Under the pieces are notes generated by a model. That model saw only the letters and a program-made list of their open reading frames with translations, was not told where the DNA came from and searched no databases. DNA of 64,000 nt. Source: Pelodera strongyloides (Eukaryota > Nematoda > Chromadorea > Rhabditida > Rhabditidae). Location: the NCBI GenBank assembly GCA_036852015.1, contig JAANDG010000026.1, forward strand, positions 62,001 to 126,000, read 5' to 3'. Positions 1 through 11,246 of the stretch are shown here, piece after piece (positions within the stretch are counted from its first letter, which is position 1; every line of letters starts with the position of its first letter). A program made the position numbers and the translations under genes.

Positions 1-562
1 TGATTGTCAGTATCTGCTATAATGCGAATAATAAATAACCTTCATACAGTCCTTTAATATAGAGAACCATTTCCCATAGTTGCCCCAACTTTATGAACGG
101 TAGCTGGATAAGGGCATCGTTGCTATGAGTTGCCACATATTTCCATGTCATGAATGGCAATTTCACGGCGAATTTTTATTTGGTCCATGATTTGCTGCGG
201 AATACACCACACTTTTCATGCTTAAGCATGTTATTTCGCGTGCTCCGTTTGATAAATATAAAATCGCTCAAATTGCCACACGTGCCATATACATACATAG
301 TACACGAACTAAAATCACTCGCTTCAGAAGCAGCACACGACTGCTTTTAGTGAGAGGCTTTGAATTTTTGTTGTGAACATCATTTGTTTTATCGTAGACT
401 CCGTTATCCATTCCATTTGCCCACAATAATAAAAAATACTGCACTTTATGTAATGAGATTAAGTCGGTAAACAAGATCCCTAATTTCCGCATTGTATTTC
501 ATTTACAGGGATAAGCTGAAATGCACTATAGTTCATGCTAGTAATAAAGTTTTTTTTTGCAG

Positions 563-3500
563 ATGTTTCTCATAGCAAAGATAGTTCGCGGTCGACGGTT
601 GCTTCACGAATTGGAGCAGGTATTCGCAATCAATTGTTTATTTATTTGGTTACACAAAGTTCACCAGTGATCACTCAATTAAGTTCCTTCACGCAATTCC
701 CGTTTCGCTTACAGGAGGCTAAGGATGAACAGTCGGCACTAGACGCAGCTTCCAATCTCGCACAGATTCCAAAACGGTTTGCTCAGAGACATCGGACGAG
801 TAGTCACGGACTATTGGACGCAGATGAAGTGAGTACATGATAAAATATTCACTGTAGCGACAAGACAGTTGCTACTACATACATATGTATTTCCAACTTG
901 ATGACATCTATCATGCGCGAAGATGATGCGGAATGCTATTTAAATTTATAGTAACGATTTCCCCACATTTCCAGGAACTTCAGTCGACTTCGCATGGCAA
1001 TGGCATACAGAGCGAAAGGTCGAGCGTTGGCCAACGACGAAAGTTAGTTTTCACATGGAGAAATCCCCGCAAGTGCGATGTGCTCATATAATGCTCACGT
1101 CAAATTCAGCTAAACGTGCGCTTACCATACTAGCGCTGCGCACTTTCGGAGGTTTTATAACGATGTTGCATATTAATCCACCTGCTGCCAATCAGTGGGT
1201 TCCCGCCTCTCCCCCGCTATTTTTCATCATTTATTCAACCCTTTAACAAGAGTAGTTTTCTACTTGCTATTAACCTTTTCGCGAGCTAAAGAGCCATGCT
1301 TATGGTTAGTTCAAAAAGTGTGCATACATATTTATTTCCCGTTGTTCATCGCTGATGAGTATGATGTAGCTTACGCTTGCCAGCCACAGGAAAGTGAGGC
1401 GTATATGCGAATATAACTTTGTCATACACACATTTAGCAGACAAATGAAAGCGCGATAAAAAAGGGTGCACACAGTTGAATACTTTTTGAACTGGACACA
1501 CTCTTGAAATAAATTAAAGTGAAAGGTTAATAGCACGTTTTATCTATGTTTCGTGACTTTCCCGTGCTAACGCTTTTTGCACTCACGCACTGCTTTAACA
1601 TATTTAAATACGGCTTGCCTACCACCCGGTTTACACGCATTACCATATTGCTTAAAAATTCGCACGCGGTGCTAACCTACAGAAACCTAATGCACATCTT
1701 GACGCTAGCCAGATACGGCCATTGATCTCGCTGAGAGAAAAAAAAAACGTCTGAGTGGCCCGATTAATTCTCCCGCATTTGTTATTTGGACAAAGAGGGT
1801 GACATACGGATGCTCGTTTCCAACAAACTAACGCGTAAAAGAAACAGTTATCCCATCTATTCTCATTATTCGCCTCGAGATGCTGACTCCAACCTATTCC
1901 GTTAACTTGTATGTTTTCGACTGTTTATTATATTTACGGTGTAATTAGGCGAATTCGTACAGCTGGTTAGGATAGTATTTGACACAGTGAAAATAACATT
2001 GTTGTTGATAAGCAGATGAAAAGGTTGGTGTGCAATTTAGTCCGCTCTCTGATCGGAAGTGCTCGCAGAGTATGCGTGTCGGCAAGCGGTCCAGCAGTGT
2101 TCGAGTACTCAGAAACAGCCTTCGTATTGACAATGACAGGTAGATCGGGAACAAATTTAATGCAAAAGCAGATCGCAACTCAAACGCTTGGCTCATATGG
2201 CCCATAGGCACGCCGGTCACCTTGCTATTTTTACTGATTGCATATAAATGCCCACTCTGTTGTGATGTAGCAACCTGTCAGTGTTTTTGTTGAACTTATG
2301 TTGCAAGTTGTATCTTGTTGTGTTTTTGTTGCTAATGCATGATACTCTTAAGGGATGAAGCTTGATTGAAGCGTCACGTCAGTTCCTAATGCATTTCATT
2401 AACTTCATTGTCTTTACGTTATTTCGAAGGAATATTTTTTTGGTTAGAAGACGAATGAGAGACATCTGGCCATATGGTAACGATATATCAGCAAAATACT
2501 TTCCATTTTGATTTGTGGACCACGGGACTGAAATATATTTTCGTCATTGTTAGTCAATTAATTAATTCACAATATATTCACCGTGTTGCGTCCGACATAC
2601 TTTCATTTCCGTTATTATAGTGCTTCAAAATAATCGGTTTTGGTCCCACAATGTCATATAGCCAATTCTAGTATTTATATAGCGTATATCCAATGGTTTT
2701 CTTTAACGGCTTCCCCTTCGCTGAGAATTGGGCATTTTCCAAAGATGACCCCCGATTGCCCTCCCACATATTGTCTCAAGTAAAATCTCGAATCAATTTG
2801 CGCAAAGATGTTGTCGCAACCTTCTTTAACTCAAGGGTATCGTGAGAAAACAAAGACTTTAACGAAGTTGGCTCGCAGTTTTGCCGTCCATCGCGCACAC
2901 ACAAGCCCTTTCTGAGCGTCTTCAAAATATAGACGATTTCGTCAGTGGTCTGCTAAAAGACATTATTCATTTACGTTATTAATCAAGATTGTTTTTGATT
3001 GACTTGCACTGGTTATTATGGTTTCTCAGGATCGTGTATTATTGGATACTTAGCTTAGTAATTGTTGTAACAAAGTAAACTTCTTAACCCTTTGAGTTTT
3101 TTATACTTCGATGATGAAAATTACTCTCTAAAACACTCGGGTGTCCCAAAGACGATCTTGAGAAAGCACGGCCTCATTTTGGAATCAGAAAGTCAAAGTT
3201 TAAAGAACAAATCTACGTAAAGAGGCCTCTAAATTAAAGACGAGCTGTGCTTTTGTTGTACTATCTAGTTTGCACATAAACGCCAACTAATAATGATTTT
3301 GCCTTTTAGTCATTTATTGATTGTGAATGCGTTTGCATATTGCTCCTCAGTGTATTTTGTGTCAGCTGGTCGAAAATCTTCCTCTTCATTAGCCAATTGC
3401 ACTTGTACTTATCAATTAATTGTGGCTTCGGGCCTTTCAAATCTTTGGTCTGTAGCACAAAATCGAATCCTTGTATACATAAACATGTGACTGCGTTAGC

Positions 3501-6500
3501 GTAAAGGGTCAGATCCGACTGTCACAATGCTTTAATAAAATTCTAAAGCATAATTTACCAAGTACTGACCGACACGTATGTATCTGCTAAAGTCTTCATT
3601 ATCCGTTAACACTTTCTTTTCCACCCCTGTACGTTTCTTGGTATTCTGCAGTATTTTAACGCCCTCGTTTCCAATACATATGTTTTTTTAAATATATTCA
3701 CCAAACAAACATTCCCATCCAGTTTCTTATGTGAAACGGTCACCCCAGCGCAATGAATTCAGTGATCTGTGCCCATGACAACGTAGAGCAATTAAAAAAT
3801 TGGAATTATTATACAATTATTTTCGAATGAAGTCACGTTTAAACAGTCTCAGTGTTTAAACAGTAAAAATTGGGCAGTAGAAAATCAGGGAAAGATCTAG
3901 AGTGAGTTTCTAGGACAATTAACAAGGAAAAAGTCCGCTTTTTTGTATGCAACCGCAAAATTTACATTTCAACCGCAAGATTTACATTTCTTTGTGAAAA
4001 TAAACATAATTACTAGTCAATTCTGTATACCACTAGAAAGGGGTAGCTTTTGGATCAAAAAGTTATGTGAGAATGTAAGTAACTCAGTGGAAGTAAATTT
4101 TAAGAATTTATACTATGATAATGTAATAACCAAAGTAATCAAGGTTGTTTGCGTTCGTGCAACATGTATTCCTCAACACACACACGACGCAATACTCCCT
4201 CAAAGTTGTCATGTTCGTCTTAATGTTCGATTTGATCAAGTCTCTAGAGAATTCAAATGCAAACGCCCTTTCCCTCCAGTTTTTCGATATAACCCCTCAA
4301 AAAATCTGTGGAATCAAGTTTACATTGAATTGTGTCGTTCGGTCCTACCAGCTTTCGATCTCACTCATCGTTCTTGCAAAATTTGTTAAGAAAATGAGGA
4401 ATAAAAATAGACGTCAATCAACACCGGGCAGAAGGTGAGCTCTTCTTTATTCTTTCTTGCTTAAAATATATCTTCCGCGTTAGCGTTTTTAGCTTTAAAG
4501 CCTCTTTAGCTTTAACATGAATTATCATAAAATAAAAGAATTGCTCCTTTTCTGTTTTTGTTTTGTTGTATAATTCGTTCGTCTTGATTGTATTCGGTTG
4601 CTTCATTCACTCCGAGAGAAAACACAAATAGTCTAGTTGAAAAAAGTGTAAACAGGAAAACCTTCACTTTAAACAGCACCGATTGAAAGAAAAACTTTCC
4701 AATATATCCACAAACGTTTATATAATATCATGTCACAAAATGCTTTAAACTTGTCTCGCGATTAGTTTCTAAATTTCCTAATCCTGGCGGAAAAAAGCAT
4801 CTTCTAAAGAGCTCTTCGCTCGCAAAAAAAGGCTGAGATTGGTGAAAATCCCCTTGTCGCACCGCTGTTGCTTAATTATTCTGAAATCTGAGAACCAGTT
4901 CTTTTTTACCCGTTCATTTCCCGCACTATCTCCTATTGCATTGAAAGAAAATGCCGAATTCCTTAGATGCCCTTTTTTAATCCTTTACAAATGTTTACAA
5001 TTCTTTTCCTTTTAGTAATATTACTCAAACTGCAAACAAAAACATTAAAAAAAACACAACGCTCATGCTTGGTGATTTTGTTTCGACGTTCACAAGTAAA
5101 AGAATGTCTTTATTGCGACTTAGTAATTCAGCAAATCCGAAAAGCAATCACTGAGAGCCGATGAGTTGCGCGCCGCACCATTTCGGGAAACAAAATGCGC
5201 GCCGCAAAGGAATGGGAAACAAAATGCGCGCGGAATAGAAATGGCGCGCAAAGTGTTTCCCGAAAAGGTGCGGAAACGGTGCGGAAATGGTGCGGCGCGC
5301 AACTTGCACCCCGCACCATTTCCGCACCTTCTCGGCAACGTTTTTGAAAGCGCTCGGAGGATCTGCCGTAAGTGCAGTTGTTGTACTAATATTTTTCCGC
5401 AAGCACAGGTCTAACATGTTGTGTGGCCGAGTGGTCTAAGGCGCTGTTCAGAGAAAGTATCTAACAAGAGAGTAGGGTTCGAATCCAACACGCTGCTTTC
5501 TTTTTGCAGTTGCTACTTTTCCCGCACCGTTTCCGCACCTTTTCGGCAACGGTTTGGGGGTGTTTCCCGCAACAGTTTGGGGGTGTTTCCCGCACCAAAA
5601 CGGCAACCAGAGTCGGTGGAAAAACTTTTGCGGCGCGCATCAAATTCTTTTGCGGGAAACACCCCCAAACTGTTGCCGCGCGCAACTCTTGAGTTTCGTT
5701 GATGTTATGATGTTAAACAACCTGCTGGAAGTTTTGTGCATGATTATCATCGGCATTCTAGCTGGTGTATTGCTAAAAAAATATACGTTGTGTCCAAAAA
5801 GCTTTTTGAATTATTTCATTTAATTCGTAAATATAGATGATATCATGAAAACAGTGGTGTGTTTTGAAAAAGAGACCCGAATTGCTGTCGAGGAATACCT
5901 ACAACGAAACTCAAGAGTTGCGCGCGGCAACAGTTTGGGTGTGTTTCCCGCAAAAGAATTTGATGCGCGCCGCAAAAGTTTTTCCACCGACTCTGGTTGC
6001 CGTTTTGGTGCGGGAAACACCCCCAAACTGTTGCGGGAAACACCCCCAAACCGTTGCCGAAAAGGTGCGGAAACGGTGCGGGAATAGTAGCAACTGCAAA
6101 AAGAAAGCAGCGTGTTGGATTCGAACCCTACACTCTTGTTAGATACTTTCTCTGAATAGCGCCTTAGACCACTCGGCCACACAACAGATGTGAGGCCTGT
6201 GGTTGCGGAAAAATATTAGTACAACAACTGCACTTACGGCAGATCCTCCGAGCGCTTTCAAAAACGTTGCCGAAAAGGTGCGGAAATGGTGCGGGGCGCA
6301 AGTTGCGCGCCGCACCATTTCCGCACCGTTTCCGCACCTTTTCGGGAAACACTTTGCGCGCCATTTCTATTCCGCGCGCATTTTGTTTCCCATTCCTTTG
6401 CGGCGCGCATTTTGTTTCCCGAAATGGTGCGGCGCGCAACTCATCGGCTCTCAGTGTATAGTTAGTCAACGAAGAAACCCAAAAATTACTGTTATCCTCA

Positions 6501-9500
6501 ACTCTTGAAATTCTTTGCTGGAAATTCTTTAAAACAAACAATCTGTCTGATCGCTTTGAACTTTTGCGGGTGTGAAAAATTATTATTTCTGTTTAATTAC
6601 GGTTCTGAACTCTTCATTGATCTATAAATATAAAATTCTGAGGCGATAAATGCCGGCTTTACGATTTTACGTGAAATAATTGTGTGGGCAGTTCACGACC
6701 GATCTTCAAAATTTATCACGTATTGTTAGCTAAAACAATGCATAAGTCACGTTTTCTAATCAAAAATAAAATTAAACCCTCTATTAAGCAATGATTTGTT
6801 AGATAATAAACAATGTCTGCGAGTGATTTCAGACGGTTTTGAACCGTCCAGCCGTGGGCGTCCTTATTTTTATTTGTGTTAATAATTGCCAGCTGCAGAC
6901 ATGATAATTTATGGTTGAATTAGGTACTTAAGTGACAAGCTTTCATTGCAAAATAGTCTCCTTGATTGTCCGGTCGTCTTATAACTTCGGGTTATTGTAG
7001 GTTTCCTTTATTTAATTATATATCTATGTAAAATGGGTTGCATTGTTCATTTCTTACATGTGCGCATCTTACGGTTTTTCTAATTTTCACTTTTTCGGCT
7101 GCGATCCAATTAGCAAATAATTGTGAATGAAATAATAGCATATTATGTCGATGCCGTCGTTACCACCTCTGGAGCAACTTCAGAAGTCATTCATCGAGAT
7201 AATGTCAAGTTTGGTGTTGTAAGTTGCTTACACATGTTTTATTATGGAATGAGAATGAGGGAGTGCATGAGTTTCATCAACTGTATCAGTCTCACGGCGA
7301 AATGCACATCGAATATAATACTAGTAATCAGCTGATGAAGAAACACTTCAGCAGACCCACCAAGAACACAATCGTTGGCGTGTGGGGGGCGGGATCTATT
7401 GCTATCATCTAATTTTCTAGAACCCCTCTACTTTTCAATCTTCTTCCCTTTAAGAGGGCGGCGATTTATTGCCTGAAGAGGTGGCTATGACGCAGTCGTC
7501 AATTCGTCTATATTAGGGTGCCGGTCGTTTCACAACACACTACCTCAAAAAGTCTATGAATTCGCGAAACATTGTGCTGCTGTAAAAGCAACACCTCAAC
7601 TATCAACACCACTCAGGCCTTCTTTTTTTCTACTCTTGCAGTCCGTATTTCACCACTAAAAGTTGAGAGGTCTACATCACAAAGAAACCAGCATTTTTTG
7701 ACATTCAATATTTACAAAAGATCGTGATGCCGAATCCTGCTCTATCTTGCAGTAGAATCCACGCTCAAAGAAACTCAATTCCACGACTTAACGAAGGAAA
7801 AGAGGAAACCGGAAGACGGGATTCACTCAATGTGTGTTCGCCTGTGAAATCGAGACAAACGAGATCTGCGCATGGTTCCACCTCCGACCTGAGCACTCTC
7901 AGATTCAACAAGCATTCTGTCTTGACCAGAACATGGGTTATGAGTGTCGATTTATTCTCCGAGTATGGCCCTTATGCACACCTCAAGGAACCAGCCCCGT
8001 GAGTAGCATACGATAGTTTAGCGGGTAGCGGAGTAGCGGATGAGGATAACATTAATGAAAGTTTGCATGACTTATTTCTTTGTATTGCCAGACTACAACG
8101 TCACGCACCTTGCCTCAGTTTACCCAAGAATCCTTTGTTTTCTTTGTTGCGTGATGTGCTACTGCATGTCGTTTCCCTTAAAGGCCGTAAACCAAATTTA
8201 ACAATTTCAGTGATAAAGAATTTTGGTGATAATGGTTAAAGAAGCTATATTTACAGGAAATAATCTGGGTTAATGGTTAAGTAAGATTATAAAGAAACTG
8301 TGTTTCCGAAAGGAAAGGAACTAAATTTTCCATTTTAGAAAGACAGTCCGTCAGAAGACGGACGGTTCTATGGAAGTATTGGACGCGGATTCTGACAAAG
8401 CTCTTATGCGAAGGACTTCCAGTATGCCTTCCGTTTGCGAACCTTCAGGTAGATCTTTTCGAAGACTTGAACATTTTGGTGAAGAAAATAAGAATTGTGC
8501 ATTGTCTTTTCTACTAAACTCTAAAAGGTTTAAGCACGAAAGTCGTGGGGCGAATACCCTTCTCGATGTCGATGAGAGGTATACCTAATCATATGTCAAC
8601 ATATTAAGGGTCTTATGCATAATATGAAACACTTTCAGCAACAGTCGTACAACCAACTGGACCAGCCCTTCGTCACTACGATTATGACTCAAAACTGAAC
8701 AGACTTCAGAAGAAAGCACTTAGATTCACGTGGCACCGATTACAGACCAGAAATGGAGGCAAACGGGTGGAAAATGTTTTCGAAGAGGTACGCATTTAGT
8801 CTATTAGCCATTATTTTTTTTCTTATTCACATGCTTTATTGAACTTGTCGAAAAGAGTGCTCAGCAGTTGTTCTGAGACGTTATACTTCACAACGGAAGA
8901 TAAAACCTGGACCGCAGTGATGATATGTATAATTCATGCAACTTGCAAAACGAACTGTCTTATTGAAAAATAGAATCTAAATTGTGGTAGAACGCGTATT
9001 TAGTTAGAACGGAAATATTATTATGTTTATTGGTGATTTCACGCATTCCTGCGGCAAAATACAAATTTCTAACACCTGGTGGTATGAAAACAATAAAATA
9101 CGTGATGCTTCTGATGTTGTTTGTTTGTTAATAAGGAACTCTCCAAAATATTTTCTTCTCAGGTCTTCGACAGGTTAGTGCGCCAGATTCCGCAAATCCG
9201 GGAGATGTTTACAACGCGAATGTTTCTTTGTGCGATGAACAGGCACGAGGTATCTTCACTGAGAGATCATGCTAGGGTAAGAATTCGTTGTTCCTTCGGT
9301 TTACTCGGTGTACGCACAAGATTTTCATTCAGTACACAAAAGCTCAAGAAATATTCTAAAGATGGCAAAAATAAGCATCGCAAAAAAATATAACTCGGAA
9401 TTTTTTTTGTTTTTCATAAGTTCGATCCACAAATAATGTCTCCGTCTTAATTGTCTTAATGATTTGGGGTGTAGCCTATTGGCATAAGCTCTAAGTTAAT

Positions 9501-10506
9501 GTACCTTATTATCCGTTTTTAACTGAAAGTGGGGTTTAACAAAAGTATACTTACATGTTATAGGTGACTGTGAAGATGATCGAGGCAGTGATCAAAAACC
9601 TAGAAGTTGAAAAAACGAAGAGAACCGACACTGGATCCGCAATGGATCCAAAATTGATAGGTATTTAAAGATGTACCATTCCCCTGAAATAATTCCTGAT
9701 ATTTGCTTGAATCAAGATGCCTGCCAGATTAGAACGTAGCTACACCTGTTTGGTGCAAATCAGATAGCTACTTTTAGTCCCAAACGGTTGGCCGGGAAAG
9801 CTCAGTCTAGTAGCACATTATTTTTTTCTCGTACCAATCGACCACATAGGTCGGAAACACGGTGTGCTTCGTCCGTATGGCATGACGGGAAATTACTGGG
9901 AGAAGCTGGGAGAAACAATCATTGATGTGGTTCTTGCACAAGAAGCCGTCAGGGATCTACCGGGTGCTGGACAAGCCTGGGTCGTGCTCACAGCCTGTCT
10001 GGTGGATCAGGTGTGTACAATTCGTTAGTTATATACTCGAAGAGAGAAAAACTGGATGGAGATTTTCGCATTGTTTAAATTAACAAGCGTTTATTTGGAA
10101 ATATTTCAGCTGCGTGCTGGTTTCGAGGAAACAAAACAGTACTCGTCTTCGGTCATGAATAAGTCAAATACAGTACTTCATCATGCAACACAACACCTTC
10201 ATTCAATGGGTGAGAGTCACGATGTTGGTGAAGGAAGCGATATGCAACCGCAACAACAACAACAACAAGAACAACTTATGCAGCAACAACAGATACAGCA
10301 GCAACAGATGCAGCAGCAACAGATGCAGCAGCAACAGATGCAGCAACAGCATATGCAGCCACAACAAATGCAACAACAACAGATACAGCAACAACAGCTT
10401 CAGCAGCAACTTCAAATGCAACAGGCCCAGCAGGTGAGGAATATATCATTTATATGATTTCGGCCAAGACAAACATATTTTAATCCTTTTTCAGCGGACA
10501 AGATGA
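563..10506 (+). CDS. Globin-domain protein with Gln-rich C-terminal tail (multi-exon)
   Basis: Eleven exons join in phase: 563-619, 715-828, 975-1042, 7753-7998, 8339-8448, 8639-8787, 9163-9276, 9564-9660, 9850-10010, 10110-10433 and 10495-10506 (stop). The globin fold begins in exon 6 (RFTWHRLQ) and runs through RQIPQIREMF, LRDHARVTVKMIEAV, GRKHGVLRPYGMTGNYWEKL and AWVVLTACLVDQ. The His of RDHAR fits the distal E7 site and that of RKHG the proximal F8 site, so heme binding is expected. The N-terminal region (exons 1-5) is rich in Arg and Ser and looks disordered. Exon 10 ends in a long run of Gln with Met, and a tiny last exon adds RTR and a stop. Nematodes have large globin families with terminal extensions, and this fits one of them; I cannot name the orthologue. 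The ATG at 563 directly follows a T-rich acceptor. The 6.7 kb intron makes exons 1-3 less certain than exons 5-10. Confidence 0.8.
4394..4434 (+). other. Candidate alternative first exon of the globin gene
   Basis: An ATG opens a 13-codon basic peptide (MRNKNRRQSTPGR) and ends in AG before a gtgagc donor, leaving phase 2. That is the phase the globin exon at 7753 accepts, and the joined peptide continues the Arg/Ser-rich style of that exon. It would replace the exons at 563-1042 in a shorter isoform, implying a promoter inside the long intron. Only the sequence fit supports it; a T-rich acceptor immediately before the ATG is not obvious. Confidence 0.4.
5417..5496 (+). pseudogene. tRNA-like sequence (Leu/Ser type), degenerate
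   Basis: The segment carries a typical class II tRNA D-arm (GGCCGAGTGGTCTAAGGC, the A-box) and a T-loop (GGTTCGAATCC, the B-box), followed within a few bases by a T5 run that could end Pol III transcription. The 3' acceptor half ACGCTGC does not pair with the 5' half, the T-stem has mismatches, and no clean anticodon stem forms. It is therefore not a functional tRNA but a tRNA-derived module that may keep an internal Pol III promoter, as in SINEs. Confidence 0.65.
6107..6186 (-). pseudogene. Second, inverted copy of the tRNA-like sequence
   Basis: This is the right-arm counterpart of the tRNA-like module, on the opposite strand, with the same A-box and B-box and the same broken acceptor and T-stems. 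A few bases differ from the left copy (for example in the anticodon-arm region), so both diverged slightly after the duplication. The T5 run after the 3' end is also conserved. Confidence 0.65.
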
Positions 10507-10768
10507 TTAACCTCGTAGGTGACAAATCAAACTAACATATTTAGCGGGGCACTACGGTGTTGGGTGACTGTTTCATGTGTTTCATATATGTGAAGCGTGT
10601 TATCTTAGGGTTACCTTTTTTGATATGTTAATTACGTATCATCAATAAGCTACCAGTAGGGCGGATTGCCTGTAGTTCATAAATATTCCTGAAGTTTTCC
10701 TTTTACCAGATTTGCCTGAATCGCGCACGCCCGTATAAACCCAGTTCCTATATATAAATGGTAAAATA

Positions 10769-11246
10769 TTAAAGGGATAGGTTCGCCTCGAATTGCACCT
10801 TTTTTATAATTTATGTTTATAGTATGACCTATGACGGTCAAAATATATATTGCAGTAAATTTCCTTTGCTCCCCGTAGTAGGAGAGCTCGCTGAAAAAAG
10901 CTAAACTACCTCGAATCTAAAAAACAATTGGAGTACCGCAGCCATGGTAAGTGGGAAATAGCGCAGGAGGGCTGGAGGTGCAGATATTGTTGTGATAGAC
11001 AGAGGATGATAAAAGGGCCCTGTATTTTCTAGCGTCTCCAGCCCTGCTGCGCTATTTCCCACTTACCATGGCTGCGGTACTCCAATTGTTTTATAGATTC
11101 GAGGTAGTTCAGCTTTTTTGAGCAAGCCCTCCTACTACGGGGAGCAAAGGAAATTTACTGCAATTTTCGCGTTTTGACCGTCATAGGTCATACTATCAAC
11201 ATAAATTATAAAAAAGGTGCAATTCGAGGTGAACCTATCCCTTTAA
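10769..11246. mobile_element. Fold-back MITE-like element bounded by TTAA
   Basis: Two arms of roughly 200 bases are near-perfect reverse complements around a short centre near 11.0 kb. The outer ends are TTAAAGGGATAGG and CCTATCCCTTTAA, so TTAA lies at both borders. TTAA target duplication is characteristic of piggyBac-type elements, so a non-autonomous derivative is possible. There is no coding capacity. The element sits about 260 bases past the globin stop codon. The two arms differ at a few positions and one has small indels. Confidence 0.8.

Larger units (their letters stand above)
5149..6456. repeat. Large GC-rich inverted repeat (palindrome) with tRNA-like cores
   Basis: The left arm (5149-5701, 553 bases) and right arm (5902-6456, 555 bases) are reverse complements with only scattered differences, separated by a 200-base AT-rich spacer. 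Each arm contains, from outside in: GC-rich blocks built on GCGCGCCGCA and TTTCGGGAAAC; a unique stretch ending in CTGCCGTAAGTGCAG; a tRNA-like segment; and two tandem copies of a GTTTGGGGGTGTTTCCCGCA block. The element is strikingly GC-rich against its AT-rich surroundings, suggesting insertion of mobile DNA followed by inverted duplication, or a fold-back element. No transposase gene is visible. Several apparent reading frames here are by-products of the repeats. Confidence 0.9.
1043..7752 (+). other. Long 5' intron of the globin gene / possible internal promoter region
   Basis: About 6.7 kb separate the first three exons from the rest of the globin gene. Apart from the candidate first exon near 4.4 kb and the large palindrome at 5.15-6.46 kb I see no conserved coding exon. 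The flanking DNA is AT-rich with many stops in all frames. A 148-codon open frame at 3943-4389 resembles no family I know. Confidence 0.4.

Noticed and set aside
3943..4389. 148-codon open frame inside the globin 5' intron
   Set aside because: It is the longest unassigned frame in the area but has no recognisable domain, AT-driven composition and no clear splice sites. Kept only as a remark.
5166..6541. Overlapping open frames on both strands encoding Arg, Cys, Gly and Pro-rich proteins (60-125 codons)
   Set aside because: They come from the GC-rich palindrome: the same frames appear mirrored in both arms, none has splice partners or a domain, and they run through the tRNA-like modules.
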